DNA of 9,619 nt, taken from contig JAEWAH010000112.1 of the NCBI GenBank assembly GCA_023391725.1, forward strand, positions 1 through 9,619, in the 5' to 3' direction. Made by a program: the position numbers and the translations under genes. The notes under the pieces were generated by a model. That model did no database searches. It worked only from the letters and a program-made list of their open reading frames with translations, and had not been told where the DNA came from. This DNA is from Bacillota bacterium. Lineage in GTDB: Bacteria > Bacillota > Clostridia > Christensenellales > Aristaeellaceae. Positions 4,982 through 9,619 of the stretch are shown here, in pieces. How positions within the stretch are numbered: position 1 is the first letter of the stretch; each line of letters opens with the position of its first letter.

Positions 4982-5001
4982 GCGGTTTAATAGACATAAC
5001 A

Positions 5002-5029
5002 AAAGCGGCAGGGGAGACCCTGCCGCTTT
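5002..5029. terminator. Bidirectional terminator between spoIVB and the convergent giant gene
   Basis: AAAGCGGCAGGG (5002-5013) and CCCTGCCGCTTT (5018-5029) form a perfect 12-bp stem with loop GAGA. It lies 20 bp after the spoIVB stop and 18 bp after the minus-strand stop. The T-run is better on the minus strand (CTTTTGTTATG), while on the plus strand GCGTTTG follows. It probably serves both genes. Confidence 0.88.
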
Positions 5030-5047
5030 GCGTTTGATGCTCTTGGG

Positions 5048-8000
5048 TTAGCGCTTGAACAAGGGATAGGCGCTGTTGCTGGGGTAGACCTGCACCACCT
5101 GCTCCAGTTCATAAAGGTAATACCTGATATAGTAATATGCCTCTTGAAGCGTTACGATGGAGTCGTTGTTGCCGGCACCCTGCAGCCCGATCGTTGCAGC
5201 AGTGGGTATATTCCAGCCTCCCGCGAGGCAAAGCGCCAAAGTGAAATAACCATATTTGTCAAGTGAATTTTCTAAGGAAGTATCACCGTAGGCGCATGCC
5301 GCGAGCACCACGTATTTGCTGTCGCGCAGCTCACCGGTCTTGGCTACCATGCCGCCGCCGAACGCGGAAATGAAGGCCTGGTTGAATTGCGCGGCTTCCT
5401 CCTGGGTGGTCTCTTCCAGCACGCTCTTGGCGGACTTGGTGTAAATGGCCGCGCCGCTGCCGCAGCTGTCCAGGATCACGATGATCTTGCCGGGTATCTT
5501 ATCCAGGGCGGCGCGCAGCTCGGAAGGCTTGAGCAGGTCAGAATAACCATCGGAACCTACGCCCACCAATGCTCCGGCAGTGCTGCCGGTTTCGGCATCT
5601 CCGTGGCCGGAGTAATAGAACAGCGATACGTCGTTTGCCGTGGCGCCCGCGAAGGCGGAGGAGATATCGGACAGTATCTGGGCTTTTGTCCGGTTGTTGG
5701 AGCGGGTCACCTGGTACCTTTGGCCGCTCATGCTCAGGCGGCTGAGCATGTTGCTCATGCTGGCGGAATCGTCTGCCCCGTGCAGGTCCATTTGATACAC
5801 GTATGCGGACTGACCGATGAGCAGCGCCCTGTATTTGGGCGCGGCAGCACCCCCTGTTTTGACGCTCACGGCGTTGGATTGTGCGCCGTATATCCTTTTG
5901 TCGCTAATGGTTTTGTACGCCGCAACTTTGAAGTAATAGGTGGTATTTGCCTGCAGGCCCGTGTTGCTGTAGGCCGTGCCGGTGATGGTGGCAATGGCCG
6001 TATAGGTGCCGGTGGAGGTGGCGGACCGGTACACGGTATAGCCGCTGGCCCCGGAGACTGCGACCCATTTCACCTGGGCGGTGGTACCGGAGGCGGTGAC
6101 GGTGACGGCCGGCTTGGACAGGAGCTTGATAGACTTCACAGCGGAATAGGCGCTGTAGCTGGTTTTGCCGCTGACGGTCTTGTAGGCCCGGATCTTATAG
6201 TAGTACGTGGCGCCTGCCATAAGCCCGCTGTCGCTGAAGGAAGTGGTGGTCACAGACTTTATGGCGGCGTACGTCCCGGAGGAGCTGGTGCTGCGGTATA
6301 CCGTATAGCCCGCGGCACTGGAAACGCTGCCCCAAGTGAGGGCGATGTTGGCGGCCCCGCTTTGGTTGAGCGTTTTGATGGCGGGCGTCGCCAGCACCGC
6401 CAATGCCGTGAGATCCGACAAGGTGCCGTATACCTTCCTGCCGCTTACCAACGTGTAGGCGGCCACCTTGTAATAGTATACCCTCCCGGCGCTTTGCCCC
6501 GTGATCTCTGCGTACGTGCCGGTAAGGGTCTTGACGGCAGTGTAGGATCCGGACGCGCTGGTGGCGCGGTACACGCTGTAACCGCTGGCGCCGGTGACTT
6601 TGTTCCATTGCACATATACTTTGCTGGTCGAGCGGACTTCGGCCTTTACGATCACCGCCTTAGCCAGCACCTGCACGGATTTGGCGGCAGTGAAAGCGCC
6701 GTACCTGCGCACGCCGCCGATGGTCTTGTAATTGCGCAGTTTATAGTAGTACATTTGGCCCGCCTTCAGGCCTTTGTTTTCGATGGAGGTGCCGGTGGTG
6801 GTCCCCACCTCCTGGTATGGCCCGGCAGACGAGGTGGCGCGCCAGAGGGAGTAGCCCGTAGCGCCTGTGAATCTGGACCAGGTAAACTTGGCGCTGGTGG
6901 CTCCGCTTAGCGCCGCGGTCTTGAGGATGGGGGGATCCATCATCAGCACTGCGGCCACGTCGGAGGTGGTCCCGTATACTTTTGTATCGCCTACCAGCTT
7001 ATAGGCAGCGGCTTTATAAAAGTACAGCGCATCTTTTGTAAGGCCTGTGACTTCCAGGGAGGTGGCTGTGAGGGACTTGACCGTCTTGAATGTCCCGGTG
7101 GCGCTGGAGGATACATACAGCGTATACCCGGCAGCGCCTGTGACTGCCGGCCATTTGAGGAAGGCTTTGGTGGCGTTCACTGCGGTGGCGTCGGAAAACG
7201 CGAGCTTGCCAAGGATCTGCACTTTAAGGACAGGGGAATAGGCGCTGAAGTACTGGACGGAGTTGACAGTCCTGAATGCTTTGATCTTGTAGTAGTACGC
7301 CTGGCCGGGTGTTAGGTTCGTATCAGTCTTGATTACATTCCATACGGCGCCCAGATTTGTGTAGCTTCCGTTCTGGCTGGTGCTGCGGTACAGCACATAG
7401 GCGTGTGCGCCCGGGACGGTTAACCAGGAAAGATTTGCGCTGTTTACGCTGTTCTGGTCGCCCTTCGGGGCGGCTGAGGCGTAAAGAAGGATGAGCACGG
7501 CGGCCTCGGAGGTATGGGAGATCCGCGAGCCCGAGGCGTCGTTATAGGCTTCTATCGTATAGGAATACAATGCGCCCGGCGTAAGGCCGGTGTCCTGATA
7601 GGAGGTTGCGGCACCGCTCAAGACCGCGATGCTCGTGGCCGGGGACGACTCGTCCTCCGTGGTACCATCGTCGTCGATGCGCGCCCGGTAGATAATGTAC
7701 CCCTGGGCGGACTGAACCGGGCTCCAGGAAAGAGCGATGCTGTCGGCGCCGCTAACTGAAGCGGCGGGGATTTGGGGGATCCCCAGCATCGCCACAGTCA
7801 TGTTGTTGGAGAGGAGTCCAGAGCTCATCTCCTGGCTATCCACCGTTTTTGTGGCGAAGACAACGTATTCATAAGACTTACCGGACAGGGCGGTTGTATC
7901 CTGCGCGGAAGTGTCGGCGGTGCTCAGCAGAACGCCAAAGGCGTCCACGCTGCCTGCGGCCCTGCGCGCCACGCTGTACCCTTGCGCGCCCGGCACGCTG

Positions 8001-9619
8001 GTCCAGACAAGGGACACTGCGCTCACGTCTGTTTGCATGCAGGTGCTCATCGTGGGTGCAGTCAGGAGGATGACACCCTTGGGGCCCGACTGTGTGCTTG
8101 TGACCCGTGAGCCGGAAGCATCCGTATAGGCAGCAACTTTATAGTAGTACACGGAACCCGGCACCAAGCCGGTATCCTGGAAACTTAGGCCGCTCTGATC
8201 GGCGATCTGAGAATAAGGCCCGGCCTCGCTCTCGGACCGATATAGCAGATATCCTTGCGCGGCTTGAGCCGCGTTCCAGGAAACGGTGATGGCGGTGCTG
8301 CCGTCGATGGCTACCGTAGGCATCTGTGGCATTCCCAGCATCTGCACCGACATTTGGTTGGATATGTTGGGGCTGAATTGATATTCATCATCGACCATCT
8401 TGAAGGCCTGGATGGCGTAGCTGTACGATTTTCCCGGCAGGGCAGTGGTGTCTTGCGCGCTGGCGCTTGTTGTATCCAAGAGGTAATCGTATTCCCCGCT
8501 GCCTTCCTTGCGGACTACAACATACGCATCAGCCTTGGTCACAGCGGACCAGCTGAGGCCTACTGTGCCTATGCCTGTCTGCACACAGCTGTTCAGGACA
8601 GGGGTATTAAGATAAACAGGTACCACATTCGTTACTGCATAGCCCCAATAGGTGGCGCTTTCATCCGTGATCAACCGTACAAAGAATCCGCAGGAGTATA
8701 TATGGAGTACTGCTCCCGCCAATTGGCTGCCGGTAAATGCGCCGAATTCAATTCCGTTCTGATCCACAAACTCTATAAGGCGTCCGGAGTAATCATAAAA
8801 CTGAATGTAATCGTAATCATATTCCACATAAGTCGATGCAGAGAATGTCACATACAGTTCTATAGCGTTATCTATGTGCCCGCCTTGGATATTATCTAGG
8901 TTGTTTGCGTAGGGATGCTCACTGTGCGGTAATTCATCTTTGGCAATGCCAGAGGGATCAATGGACGGCTTTGACCCGACAGGCCGAGCCTCCAATATAC
9001 CCTGAGGCATGACGGTGGGAGCCGCCGATTCTTTTTTGGTTTCGGGGGCCGGGGTTTCAAGCACGGCAGGGACCGCTTCCAGTTGGAGGGGAGCCGGAGA
9101 AGGGGAAGGCGTAGGTTCTACGATCAGCTCAGGCGTGGGCTCTGCGGTTGGTTCAACCGTGGCCTCAACGGAAGGCTCTGCCTTCATGTCAAACACAAGC
9201 GAGAATTTGCCTGTGTAATTTTTTTCATTGCTTTCGACGACCAGATAATAAGTTTTGTCGTTCTCAAGGGGGGCGTCGCAGGCAAAATGCTCCGGCTCCT
9301 GCCCTTCTATTTCTTCCAGGTTGGGCTCAAATACGCTGACGGTTTTTGTTTTTGTTTCCATCAAGGCAGCCTTGATGGGCAGCTTGCCGTCGGACAGGAA
9401 CTCATAATCGCCCTTCTGCTGCACCGTAAGCTGATAATACACCACAGGGAACGCTTCTGTGAGCCCTCCCTGGATCTGCTCGCCGGGCTTGAGCAAGATG
9501 GCCGTCTCAAAGGAAGCGCCTTCCGGCACGGGGGTGATTTCAGGCGTAGGCTCTGCGGCAGGCGGAGTGGTCGGTTCCAATGTAGGTTCCGAAGTGGGCG
9601 CCATGGTGGGCTCTAAAGT
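5048..9619 (-). CDS. Giant modular extracellular caspase-like protease with CUB-like and ten FN3-like domains (5' end outside window)
   Basis: 1523 codons are visible. The frame stays open to the window edge (TLEPT before the ATG at 9604), so that ATG is internal and the signal peptide is not seen. Residues below count from it. 1-29 and 141-200: Pro/Thr/Glu-rich linkers. 30-140: PPC-like beta domain (SFETAILLKPGE, YYQLTV, DKTYYLVVES). 228-331: CUB-like domain (HPYANNLDN, YDYIQFYD, TGSQLAG, ITDES). 333-1251: ten FN3-like repeats. 1257-1518: caspase-like peptidase (C14/clan CD) with YRALLIG, catalytic H1334 in YYSGHGD and C1381 in ILDSCGSG. Both catalytic residues are intact, so it should be an active Cys protease cutting after a basic or acidic residue. 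It ends in YPLFKR with no sortase signal or anchor. Likely secreted or surface-bound through N-terminal parts; substrates unknown. It could be an adhesin whose protease domain matures itself or partners. Confidence 0.93.
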   Translation of the reverse strand, partial: TLEPTMAPTSEPTLEPTTPPAAEPTPEITPVPEGASFETAILLKPGEQIQGGLTEAFPVVYYQLTVQQKGDYEFLSDGKLPIKAALMETKTKTVSVFEPNLEEIEGQEPEHFACDAPLENDKTYYLVVESNEKNYTGKFSLVFDMKAEPSVEATVEPTAEPTPELIVEPTPSPSPAPLQLEAVPAVLETPAPETKKESAAPTVMPQGILEARPVGSKPSIDPSGIAKDELPHSEHPYANNLDNIQGGHIDNAIELYVTFSASTYVEYDYDYIQFYDYSGRLIEFVDQNGIEFGAFTGSQLAGAVLHIYSCGFFVRLITDESATYWGYAVTNVVPVYLNTPVLNSCVQTGIGTVGLSWSAVTKADAYVVVRKEGSGEYDYLLDTTSASAQDTTALPGKSYSYAIQAFKMVDDEYQFSPNISNQMSVQMLGMPQMPTVAIDGSTAITVSWNAAQAAQGYLLYRSESEAGPYSQIADQSGLSFQDTGLVPGSVYYYKVAAYTDASGSRVTSTQSGPKGVILLTAPTMSTCMQTDVSAVSLVWTSVPGAQGYSVARRAAGSVDAFGVLLSTADTSAQDTTALSGKSYEYVVFATKTVDSQEMSSGLLSNNMTVAMLGIPQIPAASVSGADSIALSWSPVQSAQGYIIYRARIDDDGTTEDESSPATSIAVLSGAATSYQDTGLTPGALYSYTIEAYNDASGSRISHTSEAAVLILLYASAAPKGDQNSVNSANLSWLTVPGAHAYVLYRSTSQNGSYTNLGAVWNVIKTDTNLTPGQAYYYKIKAFRTVNSVQYFSAYSPVLKVQILGKLAFSDATAVNATKAFLKWPAVTGAAGYTLYVSSSATGTFKTVKSLTATSLEVTGLTKDALYFYKAAAYKLVGDTKVYGTTSDVAAVLMMDPPILKTAALSGATSAKFTWSRFTGATGYSLWRATSSAGPYQEVGTTTGTSIENKGLKAGQMYYYKLRNYKTIGGVRRYGAFTAAKSVQVLAKAVIVKAEVRSTSKVYVQWNKVTGASGYSVYRATSASGSYTAVKTLTGTYAEITGQSAGRVYYYKVAAYTLVSGRKVYGTLSDLTALAVLATPAIKTLNQSGAANIALTWGSVSSAAGYTVYRSTSSSGTYAAIKSVTTTSFSDSGLMAGATYYYKIRAYKTVSGKTSYSAYSAVKSIKLLSKPAVTVTASGTTAQVKWVAVSGASGYTVYRSATSTGTYTAIATITGTAYSNTGLQANTTYYFKVAAYKTISDKRIYGAQSNAVSVKTGGAAAPKYRALLIGQSAYVYQMDLHGADDSASMSNMLSRLSMSGQRYQVTRSNNRTKAQILSDISSAFAGATANDVSLFYYSGHGDAETGSTAGALVGVGSDGYSDLLKPSELRAALDKIPGKIIVILDSCGSGAAIYTKSAKSVLEETTQEEAAQFNQAFISAFGGGMVAKTGELRDSKYVVLAACAYGDTSLENSLDKYGYFTLALCLAGGWNIPTAATIGLQGAGNNDSIVTLQEAYYYIRYYLYELEQVVQVYPSNSAYPLFKR
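5852..8608 (-). repeat. Ten tandem FN3-like repeat units, about 270 bp each, inside the giant gene
   Basis: The units span approximately residues 333-423, 425-514, 515-607, 608-706, 707-798, 799-888, 889-979, 980-1071, 1072-1162 and 1163-1251 of the giant protein. Each repeats a W near the start, GY-x-(L/V)YR, a SGTY/SGPY turn, a DTGL/TGL-type strand and YYYK(V/I)-x-AY. The units nearest the protease (7-10) are the most alike, for example GYTVYRSTSSSGTY against GYTVYRSATSTGTY. Those next to the CUB-like domain are more diverged, and units 1 and 3 share a distinct TALPGKSY/TALSGKSY form. The first four seem to alternate between two types. Confidence 0.85.

Noticed and set aside
5387..6910. 507-codon plus-strand ORF
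   Set aside because: It lies entirely antisense to the caspase-like and FN3 coding region. Its Gly/Ala/Val/His-rich repetitive composition is what the reverse of a GC-rich repeat gene gives, and it resembles no domain.
8255..8899. 214-codon plus-strand ORF
   Set aside because: It is a shadow of the CUB-like domain and first FN3-like repeats on the minus strand, with no start signal and no recognisable domain.
9602..9604. ATG as the true start of the giant gene
   Set aside because: The frame continues upstream as TLEPT within the same EPT-type linker, and the protein would lack an export signal. The real start lies outside the window.

Overview
The window looks like a chromosomal segment of a GC-rich, spore-forming, Gram-positive anaerobe of the Clostridia (broad sense). 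The evidence is a complete SpoIVB sporulation protease, DUF3842 and DUF1905 proteins, a ROK fructokinase-like enzyme with the CPYH-type zinc motif common in Firmicutes, secreted proteins with Gram-positive-style signal sequences, and intrinsic terminators. I cannot name the genus from sequence alone.

Layout. Positions 1-164 hold the end of an upstream plus-strand gene, closed by a 17-bp-stem terminator. A sigma-A-like promoter (336-364) follows and starts a leader of about 470 nt. That leader carries FOUR consecutive cyclic-di-GMP-I (GEMM-I) riboswitch aptamers (about 505-827) directly in front of a secreted CAP/SCP-domain protein (842-1465). This is the most striking feature of the window. 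It suggests that a surface or secreted protein is placed under steep or graded control by c-di-GMP, probably at translation initiation because no terminator lies between the last aptamer and the start codon.

Positions 1466-1911 contain no convincing gene but are dense in secondary structure: a strong terminator for the CAP gene, a second hairpin, a nested 75-nt inverted repeat, two short hairpins and a UUCG hairpin. The last probably terminates the minus-strand operon arriving from the right. That operon runs from a good sigma-A-like promoter (3562-3590) through a ROK-family sugar kinase, a DUF3842 protein overlapping it by 4 bp, and a DUF1905 protein. Divergent from it is spoIVB (3686-4981), with its full His-Asp-Ser triad. 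A perfect 12-bp hairpin (5002-5029) lies between spoIVB and the convergent minus-strand gene and can serve both.

The right half (5048 to the window edge) is one very large minus-strand gene whose 5' end lies outside the window. It encodes a modular extracellular protein: Pro/Thr/Glu-rich linkers, a PPC-like beta domain, a CUB-like domain, ten fibronectin-III-like repeats, and a C-terminal caspase-like (clan CD) peptidase with intact His and Cys. CAP protein, caspase-like protein and the wall-associated-looking fragment at the left edge together give the region a cell-surface theme. Nothing in the sequence proves that they work in one pathway.
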